Source: Cognatilysobacter claricitrinus (GTDB lineage Bacteria; Pseudomonadota; Gammaproteobacteria; Xanthomonadales; Xanthomonadaceae). Taken from it: a DNA stretch of 64,000 nt. The DNA lies in NCBI RefSeq assembly GCF_045866565.1, contig NZ_BAAFZV010000003.1:372001-436000 (forward strand), in the 5' to 3' direction. Positions 50,310 through 59,467 of this stretch are shown here, piece by piece (position 1 is the first letter of the stretch; each line of letters starts with the position of its first letter). The translations under genes were made by a program, and so were the position numbers. The notes beneath the pieces were generated by a model. That model did not search any database and had not been told where the DNA came from. It saw only the letters and a list, made by a program, of their open reading frames with translations.

Positions 50310-50513
50310 GAACCCCTCCCCAAACTAGAAAGTGGACATCGGACAACGGTGTTTTGAGCCCCTGGCGGCCTCGACCGCACGGACCGCCGGACTATGGCAC
50401 AGGCATTGCGACAAGAAATGTTGCGCTGCGTGATCGGTGCGGCAGCGCGTGGTGAACGCCCGGTTCAGTGCGGGCATGCGAGGCTCGCCGCCATTCGACC
50501 GGAGACCGAATCC

Positions 50514-51011
50514 ATGCGCGCAGCCGTCCTTTCGTCGTTCCTCGTGCTGGCGACGGGCCTTGCCGCCGCCGCGACGCCGGAGATCAAGCGCCCGGTAGGC
50601 GCGCCGCAGGCGAATGGCGTCACCCATCTCGCCCGCGCCATCCCCGAAGCTTGTGCGTGGCTCGAAGGCACGTTCACCGGCGACGCCGCCTCGCCCTACA
50701 AGTTCGTTCCCGTGCGCAGCAGCCCGACCTGCCAGGCGCGCGCGCGCCTGTTGAATCCGGAGAAGGCCAAGCCGAGCGAGTCGACCGGCTGGAAACTCAA
50801 CGATGTGGTGCGCATTCCGTCGAAGGATTGCCCCGGCCTGCAGGCCGTCGTCGAGATCTGGCGCCTGCCGTCGGACGGGAAGTCGATGCAGCTCGACGCC
50901 CAGGGCCGCGCGCGGCTCTACCTGCAGGATGCGAAGGCCAACGCCGCCAAGGCAGCGCCGACGCCGGCGTACACGGCGAAGGTGGCGATCGAGGGCAAGG
51001 CGTGCGGTTGA
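50514..51011 (+). CDS. Secreted protein of unknown function
   Basis: A 165-residue protein not recognised by family. Signal peptide MRAAVLSSFLVLATGLAAAA; mature part with four cysteines (EACAWLEG, PTCQARA, KDCPGLQ, GKACG), suggesting two disulfides. Start at ATG 50514 with GGAGA upstream. The earlier in-frame start at 50394 would remove the signal peptide. Predicted periplasmic. It is isolated, diverging from hppA and ending in a terminator shared with the next gene. Confidence 0.75.
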   Translation: MRAAVLSSFLVLATGLAAAATPEIKRPVGAPQANGVTHLARAIPEACAWLEGTFTGDAASPYKFVPVRSSPTCQARARLLNPEKAKPSESTGWKLNDVVRIPSKDCPGLQAVVEIWRLPSDGKSMQLDAQGRARLYLQDAKANAAKAAPTPAYTAKVAIEGKACG

Positions 51012-51030
51012 TGTTCGACCGGTGAAACGA

Positions 51031-51055
51031 AACGGGGCCGCGATGCGGCCCCGTT
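51031..51055. terminator. Bidirectional terminator between two secreted-protein genes
   Basis: ACGGGGCCGC (51032-51041), GAT loop, GCGGCCCCGT (51045-51054), flanked by A on the left and T-rich sequence (TTCTTCT) on the right, between convergent genes at 51011 and 51080. Confidence 0.88.
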
Positions 51056-51079
51056 CTTCTATGCATAGGCAGCAACCAG

Positions 51080-51952
51080 TCAGCCGTTGCCGTTTTCCTT
51101 TGCAGGCTGTGCTTCCGGGGCGACCCCGGCGTCGGGCGTTGCGGCCGGCGCGGCGGCGCCTTCGGTTCCCGTAGCTGCGGGCGTCGCCGCCGGCGCTTCG
51201 GACGTTGCGGCTGCCGTCGGCGTCGGTGCCGCCGGCGTGCGTGCGGCGAGCGCGTCGACAAACGCGGCGGGAGTGGCAGCGACGTGGCCGGTCGCCAGTG
51301 CGAACTGATCGTGCGCGAGCAACTGCACGCAGGTCCAACCCAGGCCCGTGGTGACGTCCTTCAGAAGCTGCGCGTTGTTCGCAAGCAGCTCTTCGCGGCT
51401 CGGTGGGTTTGCGTGGTCGTGCGTATTCGCGTTGCACGCCGCGTTCGATACCTGGCGTCCGGTCTTCGCGTCGACCAGCTGCACCTGCACGCTGTAGCCG
51501 ACCCAGTAGGTACCCCAACTGGTGGGGAAATACGCGAAGTTCCAGCCGCCCGAGCGCACGTCGAGGACGTAGTCGGCGTCGGCGTGCAGTGCTGCAAGAT
51601 CCTTGGCCTTTTCCGATTTCGTCGGCGTGGCGTCGATCGGCAGCAGCTTCGCGCCGTACTCGGTCTGCAGCGCGTTGCCCAGCTGCTCCCTGACGACCAC
51701 GGCCGGGTCCTGCACGTGATTGTCGTCAACCAGCTTGTTGCCGGCGCCGACCATGGCGGCCACGCCGAACAGCCCGAACGTCGCCTTGCCTGCCGTCATC
51801 GCGACGAAGCTCGGCCTCTCGTGCACCGTCAGCGCGATCGTCTTGTCTTTCAGCAGCGCAGCGTCGGCTGGCGCGAGCGTGATCAGCTTGTCTTTGGCAT
51901 GGGCCGAGCCGGCCGCGAACAGTGCCGCGGCCAGCAGCATGGTCTTCTTCAT
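51080..51952 (-). CDS. Secreted protein with low-complexity tail, unknown function
   Basis: A 290-residue exported protein. Signal peptide MKKTMLLAAALFAAGSAHA; middle domain (about 25-225) with DYVLDVRSGGWNFAYFPTSWGTYWVGYSVQVQLVDAKTGRQVSNAAC, reminiscent of periplasmic or lipoprotein families that build beta-sandwich scaffolds, but I cannot name one. The last about 60 residues are Ala/Pro/Thr/Glu low complexity (AAAPAATPDAGVAPEAQPAKENGNG). It has a few cysteines. It lies downstream of pfp on the minus strand with a 75-base gap and may be co-transcribed with it without obvious relation. Confidence 0.75.
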   Translation of the reverse strand: MKKTMLLAAALFAAGSAHAKDKLITLAPADAALLKDKTIALTVHERPSFVAMTAGKATFGLFGVAAMVGAGNKLVDDNHVQDPAVVVREQLGNALQTEYGAKLLPIDATPTKSEKAKDLAALHADADYVLDVRSGGWNFAYFPTSWGTYWVGYSVQVQLVDAKTGRQVSNAACNANTHDHANPPSREELLANNAQLLKDVTTGLGWTCVQLLAHDQFALATGHVAATPAAFVDALAARTPAAPTPTAAATSEAPAATPAATGTEGAAAPAATPDAGVAPEAQPAKENGNG

Positions 51953-52027
51953 GAAATCCCCTGATTGGATGGTGGCGATGTCTCGCCCCGCGCTCCCCAG
52001 CGCGGACGCGAAGCCTAACCGATGAGA

Positions 52028-53284
52028 TCAGGCGGACGACGGTGCGAGCTTCTTCTCGACCATCACCGCATCCACCTGCGCGTACTTCGGTATGCCGTTG
52101 CGTCCGTACGGCGGCGGCGCTTCGCCGCGAATCAACGGTTCGAGGTAGCGACGCGCTGCATCGGTGATGCCGTAACCGTCGTCGCGGATGAAGTCGTCCG
52201 GCATCGTGCGTTCGTGGTTCGCGATATCCGACAGCGCGGCGGGCGCGACGGTCCAGCGATACGGACGATCCTTCATGCGCACGATCACCGGCATCACCGC
52301 GTTTCGTTCCTTCATCGCGTAGTCGACCGCCGCGCGCCCCACTGCGAGCGCCTGCTTCAGATCGGTTTCCGACGCGAGGTGTCGCGCGGAACGCTGCAGA
52401 TAGTCGGGCAGCGTCCAGTGCACCTTGTAGCCCAGCGCGTCCTTGACGCGCGCGGCGAGCAGCGACGCAACGCCACCCAACTGCGTGTGACCGAACGCAT
52501 CCTTGCCGGCGCCCGCGTCGGCGACGAACGTGCCGTCGGCAGTGCGGATGCCTTCGCTGGCGACGACGACGCAATAGCCGACGCGTTCGACCACCTCGCG
52601 CACCTTCGCAAGGAACGCGGTTTCGTCGAACGCACGCTCCGGAAACAGGATGAGATGCGGCGCGTCGTCGACACCGCGGCCTGCAAGTCCACCTGCCGCG
52701 GCGAGCCAACCCGCATGCCGGCCCATTGCTTCGTAGACGAAAACCTTCGTCGACGTTTCGGCCATCGCCGCGACATCGAGCGCGGCTTCGCGCACCGACA
52801 CCGCGGTGTACTTGGCGGCCGAGCCGAAACCCGGGCACGTGTCCGTCACCGCGAGGTCGTTGTCGACCGTCTTCGGCACGCCGACGCAGGTCAGCGGATA
52901 GCCGAACTCGGCGGCGAGCTGCGACACCTTGAGCGCGGTGTCGGCCGAATCGTTGCCGCCGTTGTAGAGGAACCAGCGCACGTCGTGGGCGCGGAACACG
53001 TCGATCAGCCGCTCGTACTTCGCGCGGTCGGCGTCGAGCGACTTGAGCTTGTAGCGGCAGGACCCGAACGCGCCGCCCGGCGTTTGCGCCAGCGCCTTCA
53101 CCGTCGAGGCGGACAGCGAGGTCGTGTCGACCAGTTCCTCCCGCAGCACGCCGAGGATTCCGTTGCGACCGGCGAGCACGCGGACCCCGTGCTGGCGGCC
53201 GGCCTGGATGACGGCCGAAGCGGTGGCGTTGATGACGGCGGTGACGCCGCCCGACTGGGCGTAAAGCAGGGTTCCAGCGGCCAT
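52028..53284 (-). CDS. pfp: Pyrophosphate-dependent 6-phosphofructokinase
   Basis: A 418-residue PFK-family enzyme that phosphorylates fructose 6-phosphate using PPi, reversibly. The determinants of PPi rather than ATP use are present: Asp112 in GGNDS (Gly in ATP enzymes) and Lys138 in PKTVDND. MGRHAGW (from residue 187) carries the substrate Arg/His. In Xanthomonadaceae this enzyme replaces ATP-PFK. It lies between hppA/ppa and adk, a PPi- and adenylate-metabolism neighbourhood. The ATG at 53284 gives a complete N-terminus (LLYAQSGGVTAVINA). Confidence 0.95.
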   Translation of the reverse strand: MAAGTLLYAQSGGVTAVINATASAVIQAGRQHGVRVLAGRNGILGVLREELVDTTSLSASTVKALAQTPGGAFGSCRYKLKSLDADRAKYERLIDVFRAHDVRWFLYNGGNDSADTALKVSQLAAEFGYPLTCVGVPKTVDNDLAVTDTCPGFGSAAKYTAVSVREAALDVAAMAETSTKVFVYEAMGRHAGWLAAAGGLAGRGVDDAPHLILFPERAFDETAFLAKVREVVERVGYCVVVASEGIRTADGTFVADAGAGKDAFGHTQLGGVASLLAARVKDALGYKVHWTLPDYLQRSARHLASETDLKQALAVGRAAVDYAMKERNAVMPVIVRMKDRPYRWTVAPAALSDIANHERTMPDDFIRDDGYGITDAARRYLEPLIRGEAPPPYGRNGIPKYAQVDAVMVEKKLAPSSA

Positions 53285-53398
53285 GGGAGTCGAGGATTCG
53301 GGGTGGTATGCGGTAAGCTGCCGCCATCATGCCGGTAACGGCGTCGGGCCGCGTGCAGCGGCCGCGAACGTGCCGGAGAGATCCTTCAGGAGCGACGA

Positions 53399-53977
53399 AT
53401 GCGATTGGTACTTCTGGGAGCCCCGGGCTCGGGCAAGGGCACGCAGGCCGCGAGGCTCAGGGAGCACCTGCAGGTACCGCACATCTCCACCGGCGACCTG
53501 CTGCGCGGGGAAGTCGCCGCCGGCACCCCGCTCGGCCTGGAAGCCAAGGCCGTCATGGCGCGCGGCGAGCTCGTCAGCGACGCCATCCTGCTCGGCATGC
53601 TCGAAGACCGCTTCTCGCGCCCGGACACCCGCGGCGGCTTCATCCTCGACGGCTACCCGCGCAACCTCGCGCAGGCCGACGCCATGGGCACGCTGCTCTC
53701 GCGCATCGGCCAGCCGATGGACCACGCCGTATTCCTCGACGTGCCGACCGAACTGCTGGTCGAGCGCATCGCCGGCCGCGCCAAGGCCGAAGGCCGCGAG
53801 GACGACTCGCCGGAATCGGTGCGCAAGCGCCTGCAGATCTACAACGACTCGACCGCGCCGGTCGTCGAGTACTACCGCCAGCACGGCCAGCTCAAGGTCG
53901 TCGACGGCGTGGGTTCGCTGGACGACGTGTTCACCCGCATCGTCGAGACGATCGCGCCGGTGAAGGAAGTCGGCTGA
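53399..53977 (+). CDS. adk: Adenylate kinase, short type
   Basis: A 192-residue enzyme interconverting AMP, ADP and ATP. P-loop GAPGSGKGTQAARL (from residue 7), then HISTGDLLRGEV, GGFILDGYPRNLAQADA and the short LID (GRAKAEGREDDSPESVRKRLQ) without the Cys-zinc insertion, the variant typical of xanthomonads. The ATG at 53399 follows CAGGAG. It diverges from pfp (114-base gap), so a divergent promoter region serves both. Confidence 0.97.
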   Translation: MRLVLLGAPGSGKGTQAARLREHLQVPHISTGDLLRGEVAAGTPLGLEAKAVMARGELVSDAILLGMLEDRFSRPDTRGGFILDGYPRNLAQADAMGTLLSRIGQPMDHAVFLDVPTELLVERIAGRAKAEGREDDSPESVRKRLQIYNDSTAPVVEYYRQHGQLKVVDGVGSLDDVFTRIVETIAPVKEVG

Positions 53978-53997
53978 TTTTTCACAAGGAGATGCAC

Positions 53998-54378
53998 ATG
54001 AAAGGATTCATCGCCGTCGCGCTGTTCGCCGTGTCCGGCGCCGCATTCGCCAATTCGGCCTGCGACCGCGTCAGCAATGATTTCGACGGCCTGTACTGCC
54101 TCAACAAGGTTTACCAGCAGGCCGACGTCGACCTCAACGCCGCGTACAAGGCGCTCAACGGCAAGCTCGACGCAGCCGGCAAGTCCGCGCTGAAGAGCGG
54201 CCAGCTGGCGTGGATGCGCCAGCGCAACGACGAATGCTCGCTGCACAAGGACGACGGCTTCTATGTCGACCTCGACTGCGCGACGCGGACCACCATCGAG
54301 CGCACCCGCTTCCTGCAGGATCGCGTGCGCGAATGCGTGAGCTCGGGCTGCCGCAACAGCCGACTCGCCACGCCTTGA
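53998..54378 (+). CDS. LprI-like secreted protein (DUF1311/lysozyme-inhibitor-LprI family)
   Basis: A 126-residue exported protein: signal peptide MKGFIAVALFAVSGAAFA, then the LprI-type core with paired cysteines (SACDRVSN, GLYCLNKVYQQADVDLNAAYKALNGKL, LAWMRQRNDECSLHKDD, DLDCATRTTIERTRFL) and further cysteines at the C-terminus. Related proteins inhibit lysozyme in the periplasm; that role here is inference. The start at 53998 is chosen because AAGGAG sits 6 bases upstream; an ATG six bases earlier has no spacing. It follows adk by 20 bases and may be co-transcribed. Confidence 0.85.
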   Translation: MKGFIAVALFAVSGAAFANSACDRVSNDFDGLYCLNKVYQQADVDLNAAYKALNGKLDAAGKSALKSGQLAWMRQRNDECSLHKDDGFYVDLDCATRTTIERTRFLQDRVRECVSSGCRNSRLATP

Positions 54379-54418
54379 CCCGTCCCCGCGTCGCCGGGGA
54401 CCGCATGACGGATTCCCT

Positions 54419-55816
54419 ATGAAGCTCCATATCCTCGCCATCGCGGGCACGTTCATGGGCGGCGTCGCCGCGCTCGCCCGCGAGCTCGGCCACGACGTGC
54501 AGGGCACCGACCAGGCGATCTATCCGCCGATGTCGACGCAGCTCGAGCAGCTCGGCATCCAGCTCGCCCAAGGCTATTCGCCGGAATGGATCGACGCAGA
54601 CTGCGACCAGGTCGTCGTCGGCAATGCGCTGTCGCGCGGCAACCCGGCGGTCGAGCACGTGCTCGACGCGCAGATGGACTACACCTCCGGCGCGCAATGG
54701 CTGGCCGAGAACGTGCTGCCGGGCCGCGAGACGATCGCCGTCGCCGGCACGCACGGCAAGACCACGACCACCACCATCCTCGCATTCCTGCTGGAAGCCG
54801 CGCATCGCGACCCGGGCTTCCTGATCGGCGGTGTCGCCGAGGATTTCGGCGTGTCAGCGCGCATCGGCACCGGCAAGGAGTTCGTCGTCGAAGCGGACGA
54901 ATACGACACCGCGTTCTTCGACAAGCGCAGCAAGTTCGTGCACTACCGGCCGACGGTCGCGATCCTCAACAATCTCGAGTTCGACCACGCCGACATCTTT
55001 CCGGACGTCGCCGCGATACAGCGCCAGTTCCACCATCTGGTGCGCACGGTGCCGCGTCGCGGCCGCCTGATCGTCAACGGCGAAGACGCGCGCATTTCCG
55101 AAGTGCTGGAGATGGGCTGCTGGACGCCGGTGGAAACGTTCGGACTGGCCGATGCGGACGTCAACGCGAAGCCGTTCGACTGGACCGCGCGCCTGACCGA
55201 ACCCGACGGTTCGAAGTTCGTGGTCCTGCACCAGGGCAAGGAGCAGGGCGAGGTGCACTGGTCGCTGCTCGGTCGCCACAACGTCATGAATGCGCTGGCG
55301 GCGCTCGCTGCCGTGCATGCGGTCGGCGTCGAGCCGCGCAAGGTGATCCCGGCGCTCGCACGCTTCAAGAGCGTCAAGCGCCGAATGGAAGTCGTTGGTG
55401 TCGTCGGCGATGTCGCGGTGTACGACGACTTCGCGCATCACCCGACCGCGATCGAGACCACGCTCGAAGGCCTGCGCAGCAAGGTCGGCGACGCGCGCAT
55501 CGCCGTCGCGATGGAGCCGCGAAGCAATTCGATGCGCCTCGGCGCGCATTCCGACGCACTTGCGCCATCGTTGGCGCAGGCGGACGTGGTGGTGTTCCTG
55601 CATCGCCCTGAACTGCCATGGGACGCGACCAAGGTGGTTGGCGCCCTGCGTGGCGATGGGCTCACGGTGCCGGACGTCGACACGCTGATGCGCGAGCTGC
55701 GCGGCCGCGTGCATCCCGGCGACCACGTGGTGTTCATGTCGAACGGCGGCTTCGACGGCGCGCCGCGTCGCTTTGTCGAACTTCTGCGCGCGGAAGGCGT
55801 ATTGCCGGCCGGCTAG
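54419..55816 (+). CDS. mpl: UDP-MurNAc:tripeptide (murein recycling) ligase
   Basis: A 465-residue Mur-family ligase that re-attaches recycled L-Ala-gamma-D-Glu-mDAP to UDP-MurNAc. MKLHILAIAGTFMGGVAALA opens the Rossmann domain, GTHGKTTTTTIL is the ATP P-loop, and YDDFAHHPTAIETTL and AMEPRSNSMRLG are characteristic of Mpl rather than MurC. Cytoplasmic, part of peptidoglycan recycling. It lies on the plus strand 40 bases after the LprI-like gene. Confidence 0.95.
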   Translation: MKLHILAIAGTFMGGVAALARELGHDVQGTDQAIYPPMSTQLEQLGIQLAQGYSPEWIDADCDQVVVGNALSRGNPAVEHVLDAQMDYTSGAQWLAENVLPGRETIAVAGTHGKTTTTTILAFLLEAAHRDPGFLIGGVAEDFGVSARIGTGKEFVVEADEYDTAFFDKRSKFVHYRPTVAILNNLEFDHADIFPDVAAIQRQFHHLVRTVPRRGRLIVNGEDARISEVLEMGCWTPVETFGLADADVNAKPFDWTARLTEPDGSKFVVLHQGKEQGEVHWSLLGRHNVMNALAALAAVHAVGVEPRKVIPALARFKSVKRRMEVVGVVGDVAVYDDFAHHPTAIETTLEGLRSKVGDARIAVAMEPRSNSMRLGAHSDALAPSLAQADVVVFLHRPELPWDATKVVGALRGDGLTVPDVDTLMRELRGRVHPGDHVVFMSNGGFDGAPRRFVELLRAEGVLPAG

Positions 55817-55840
55817 GTCGTTGCGTCGCTCCGTCGACGC

Positions 55841-57826
55841 TCAGCGCGTTGTCCGCACCCGGAGGACAGTGGTGCCATCGGCGGCCGTCTGCGTCTGCGC
55901 CGGCAGCGTGCTTAGCGCATCGAATACGGGTTGCGCATCCGCCGGCACGAACGGTTGCGGGCGCCACAACGCGAACGCGTCGAACGGACGTGTCAGCACC
56001 AGGCGCTGCGCACTGCCCACCCACAGCGGCGTGCCATCGGCCAGGCGTGCGGGCGCGGGCCAGATGTGCAGCACGAAGCGTTCGTCGAAACGCGTGCCAT
56101 CGCGGACCATCAGCAGGGTTTCGGCACGCGCGCCGTAGCTCGCCGGCAGTACGGGTTGGCGCTGCGGCGTGATGTCGTCGTCCAGCAGGCCGAGCACCGA
56201 TTTCCAGTCCGCCTGCGGTTGCGCGCGCCAGCCGCCTGCCTGCAGCGCACGCTGCACCGGCGCGAGATCGCCGGCCACCTGCACGTTCAGTGGCCAGCCG
56301 CTGCGTCCCGCGTTGTCGTCGCGCGTCGCGGGCAGCAGGCGCCAGTCACGCGTCCACCATCCGTTTCCGTCAAGCACCAGCGTCGCCTCGGGGGGTGTGA
56401 AGCGCGCGAGCAACGGGGCCGATGCGCGCGGCGCGTGCCACAGCGCGGCGACCAGCAGCGCGACGTAGAACAACGTCGCGAGCGGGCGCATCCAGAATGA
56501 ACGCGCGACGTGGCGTCGATACGCAAGGCCCAGCACCAGCAGCCATACAATGCCGAACACCGTGCCGCCGACGATGTCGCTGGTCCAGTGCGCGCCGAGG
56601 TACAGCCGCGCGAAGCCGACCAGCGTGGTCAGCACGCCGGCGAGCAGATAGGGCCAGACGCGGCGACGGCCCGGCAGTTCGCGCGCGATCAGCACCGCGA
56701 AGAAGCCGAGCACCACAGTCATCATCGTGACTTCGGCGGACGGGAAGCCGAATCCCGGCGGCGCGGTCGGCGGACGCGGCATGTCGACCACCGCCTGCAG
56801 CATCGTGGTCAGCGCGAGGCCGAACACCACCGCCGCGAGCCAGTGCGCAGCCGCCATCCAGCGACGTCGCCACGTCAGGTAGAGCAGTGCGACCGCCGCC
56901 GCCGGCCCGAGCACCTGCGCGTCGCCGAGGCTCGCGAGCGCGGCCATCAGGCGATCGGCCAGCGGATTGCGCAGCGACATCATCAGGTCGTGCACGCGGT
57001 AGTCGATGCCGAGCGGGCCGCCGTTCGCCAGCAGCAGCGCCACCAGCGAAAACCACACCCAGCTGATGCCGAGCAGGCACGCGGCGAGCATCAGCAGCGA
57101 CGGCGATTCCGGCCGGTTCGGGTCGACCAGCGCGACGGCGTAGCGACCCAGCAGCGCATGCCGCCGCGACCACGACAGCAATCGCGCCAGCAGCGAATCG
57201 GCGTGCCCCGCAAACCAGCGCCACGTGTACAGCACGACGGCCCACGCGACCGCGACCGCGACCAGCAGCGCGCCGAGCACCAGGGCAAGACGATCCGCGA
57301 CCGCCTCCACCGCCTCGTACGACGCACCCAGCAGCCAGCCTGGCGCGAGGAACGCGATCGCCCAGCCGACGCAGGCGATCGCGCTCGGCACCAGGTAACG
57401 GACCGTCGGCACGTGCAGCATTCCCGCGATCGCCGGCACGAACGGCCGCACCGCGCCGATGAATCGCGCGATGAAGATGCTCTTGGTGCCATGGCGACGG
57501 AACATCGCTTCGCCACGCTCGAGCCACTGCGGCCAGCGCGCGAACGGGCCGCGCGTGCGCAGCTGCGGCCCCCAGCGTCGGCCGATCCAGTAGCTCATGC
57601 CATCGCCGACGAAGGCGCCGATCGCCGCGCTCGCCACCGCGTACGGCCCGTTGACATGGCCGAGCCCGATCAGCGTACCGACCGCGAACAGCAGCGGCAG
57701 CGCGGGCACCACGATGCCGAGCACGATCACGGCGTCGCAGAACGCGACGAGGAAGATCAGCGCACCCGCGGCGAGCGGATGCGCGCTGATCCAGGCGGTG
57801 GCGGAGCTGAGCCAAGCAGACGTCAT
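55841..57826 (-). CDS. DedA-PAP2-LssY fusion membrane protein with altered PAP2 motifs
   Basis: A 661-residue polytopic fusion. N-terminal DedA/SNARE-associated domain (about 10-200: YWIGRRWGPQLRTRG, FIARFIGAVRPFVPAIAG). Then a PAP2 acid-phosphatase-type domain (about 250-440), in which the third motif is present (ARLYLGAHWTSDIVGG), but the first-motif Lys position is Gln (LQAVVDMPRP) and the second motif is PSAE where PSGH is usual. A C-terminal LssY-like soluble domain (about 480-661) follows. DedA proteins act in undecaprenyl- or phospholipid flipping; PAP2 enzymes dephosphorylate lipid pyrophosphates. The start at 57826 (MTSAWLSS) is chosen over a longer frame. It diverges from a small kinase-like gene. 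Confidence 0.85.
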   Translation of the reverse strand: MTSAWLSSATAWISAHPLAAGALIFLVAFCDAVIVLGIVVPALPLLFAVGTLIGLGHVNGPYAVASAAIGAFVGDGMSYWIGRRWGPQLRTRGPFARWPQWLERGEAMFRRHGTKSIFIARFIGAVRPFVPAIAGMLHVPTVRYLVPSAIACVGWAIAFLAPGWLLGASYEAVEAVADRLALVLGALLVAVAVAWAVVLYTWRWFAGHADSLLARLLSWSRRHALLGRYAVALVDPNRPESPSLLMLAACLLGISWVWFSLVALLLANGGPLGIDYRVHDLMMSLRNPLADRLMAALASLGDAQVLGPAAAVALLYLTWRRRWMAAAHWLAAVVFGLALTTMLQAVVDMPRPPTAPPGFGFPSAEVTMMTVVLGFFAVLIARELPGRRRVWPYLLAGVLTTLVGFARLYLGAHWTSDIVGGTVFGIVWLLVLGLAYRRHVARSFWMRPLATLFYVALLVAALWHAPRASAPLLARFTPPEATLVLDGNGWWTRDWRLLPATRDDNAGRSGWPLNVQVAGDLAPVQRALQAGGWRAQPQADWKSVLGLLDDDITPQRQPVLPASYGARAETLLMVRDGTRFDERFVLHIWPAPARLADGTPLWVGSAQRLVLTRPFDAFALWRPQPFVPADAQPVFDALSTLPAQTQTAADGTTVLRVRTTR

Positions 57827-57896
57827 CCGGCCGATTATGGCGAGCAGCCGTGTGATCGGAAGCGGCCGCGACGACGCGACCCGTACACTTCGCACG

Positions 57897-58571
57897 ATGG
57901 ATGCCGCATCAACCACCGTCGCGCCGGTCGAAATCGCCGCGCTGAAGGCCGACAGCTTCGGACGCATCGCGCTCATGCGCGACGGCGAGCGCGTGTTCGT
58001 GCGCCGCGACCTCGCGCATGTGCCGCTATGGCTGCGGCTGCCGGCGTGGTGGCTGGCGCGACGCGAGGCGCGCGGTCTCGAGGCGGTGCGCGGACTCGAC
58101 GCCGTGCCACAGCTGCTGCGCTGGGATGGGCGACGGCTCGATCGCAGCTACATGAGCGGCGCCGCGATGTACCAGCGGCCGCCGCGCGGCGACGTCGTCT
58201 ATTTCCGCGACGCAAGGCGCCTGCTGCAGCGGCTGCATCGTCGCGGGCTGGCGCATAACGACCTCGCCAAGGAAGCGAACTGGCTTGTGCTCGACGACGG
58301 CTCGCCGGCGGTCATCGATTTCCAGCTCGCCAGCCGCGGCTACGCGCGATCGAAGTGGATCCGCCTGCTGGCGCGCGAGGACCTGCGCCACCTGCTCAAG
58401 CACAAGCGCACGTACTGCCCCGACGCGCTCACGCCGATCGAGCGTCGCGTGCTCAAGCGCCGCTCCTGGGTGCGCGAATTCTGGTTCGCCACCGGCAAGC
58501 ACGCGTACCGCTTCATCACACGCCGCGTCCTGCGCTGGGAAGACAACGAAGGGCAGGGACCCAAGCCCTGA
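57897..58571 (+). CDS. Small protein-kinase-like phosphotransferase
   Basis: A 224-residue protein with a kinase-fold catalytic core: AHNDLAKEANWLVLDDG (catalytic-loop Asp and Asn) and VIDFQLA (the DFG-like metal Asp) preceded by a short N-lobe. It resembles RIO-like/Kdo-kinase-like (lipopolysaccharide kinase) families, with basic C-terminal segments (WIRLLAREDLRHLLKHKRTY). No transmembrane segment is seen. Substrate unknown; a membrane-glycolipid or protein target is guesswork. It diverges from the DedA fusion with a 70-base gap, a neighbourhood that hints at a shared envelope function. Confidence 0.72.
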   Translation: MDAASTTVAPVEIAALKADSFGRIALMRDGERVFVRRDLAHVPLWLRLPAWWLARREARGLEAVRGLDAVPQLLRWDGRRLDRSYMSGAAMYQRPPRGDVVYFRDARRLLQRLHRRGLAHNDLAKEANWLVLDDGSPAVIDFQLASRGYARSKWIRLLAREDLRHLLKHKRTYCPDALTPIERRVLKRRSWVREFWFATGKHAYRFITRRVLRWEDNEGQGPKP

Positions 58572-58639
58572 CGTCCCGCATCCATGATCCCGGTGCACTG
58601 CGGCAGCCGGGCCACGCTCTCCGTTTCGACGACACCACG

Positions 58640-59458
58640 ATGACCATGACCCTCTCCGGCAAGACCGTCTTCATCACTGGCGCCTCGCGCGGCATCGGAC
58701 GCACGATCGCACTGCGCGCCGCACGCGACGGCGCCAACGTCGCGATCGTCGCCAAGTCCAACGTCCCCAATCCCAAGCTGCCGGGCACCATCCACACCGT
58801 CGCCGAGGAAGTGGCGCGCGCCGGCGGCCAGCCACTCGCGCTCCAGTGCGATATCCGCGAGGAAGACGAGGTGCGCGCGGCCGTCGCCGCCACTGCCGAC
58901 GCGTTCGGCGGCATCGACATCCTCGTCAACAACGCCAGCGCGATCTGGCTGCGCGGCGCGCTCGACACGCCGATGAAACGCTTCGACCTGATGCAGCAGG
59001 TCAACGCGCGCGGCACGTTCCTCGTCACCCAGGCCTGCCTGCCGCAGCTGCTGCAGTCGCCGGATCCGCACGTACTCACGCTCGCACCACCACCGAGCCT
59101 CGATCCGAAGTGGTGGGGCCCGCATGCGGCGTACACGCTGGCGAAGATGGGCATGAGCTTCGTCACGCTCGGCCTGGCCGCCGAGTTCCGCGAGCAGGGC
59201 GTCGCCATCAATGCGCTGTGGCCGAAGACGATCATCGCGACGGATGCGATCAACATGATCCCGGGCGTCGATCCCGCGAAGTGCCGTCGCCCCGAGATCG
59301 TCGCCGACGCGGCGCACGCGATCCTGACGCGCCCGGCGCGCGAGGCCACCGGCCGCTTCTTCATCGACGAAGACGTGCTGCGCGATGCCGGCGTCACCGA
59401 CTTCGCACGCTACGCCGTCGATCCTTCGCAGCCCCTGTTGCCCGACCTGTTCCTCTGA
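58640..59458 (+). CDS. SDR-family oxidoreductase
   Basis: A 272-residue NAD(P)-dependent dehydrogenase/reductase. The cofactor loop is TGASRGIGRTIAL, ILVNNASAIWL carries the structural NNA motif, and YTLAKMGM contains the catalytic Tyr and Lys. The upstream Ser is unclear: the expected place carries the APPPSLDPKWWG loop. The long insertion NVPNPKLPGTIHTVAEEV matches the HSDL2-like subgroup. Substrate unknown. It lies before a VOC gene with a 9-base gap, probably co-transcribed. Confidence 0.88.
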   Translation: MTMTLSGKTVFITGASRGIGRTIALRAARDGANVAIVAKSNVPNPKLPGTIHTVAEEVARAGGQPLALQCDIREEDEVRAAVAATADAFGGIDILVNNASAIWLRGALDTPMKRFDLMQQVNARGTFLVTQACLPQLLQSPDPHVLTLAPPPSLDPKWWGPHAAYTLAKMGMSFVTLGLAAEFREQGVAINALWPKTIIATDAINMIPGVDPAKCRRPEIVADAAHAILTRPAREATGRFFIDEDVLRDAGVTDFARYAVDPSQPLLPDLFL

Positions 59459-59467
59459 GGTGAGCCC

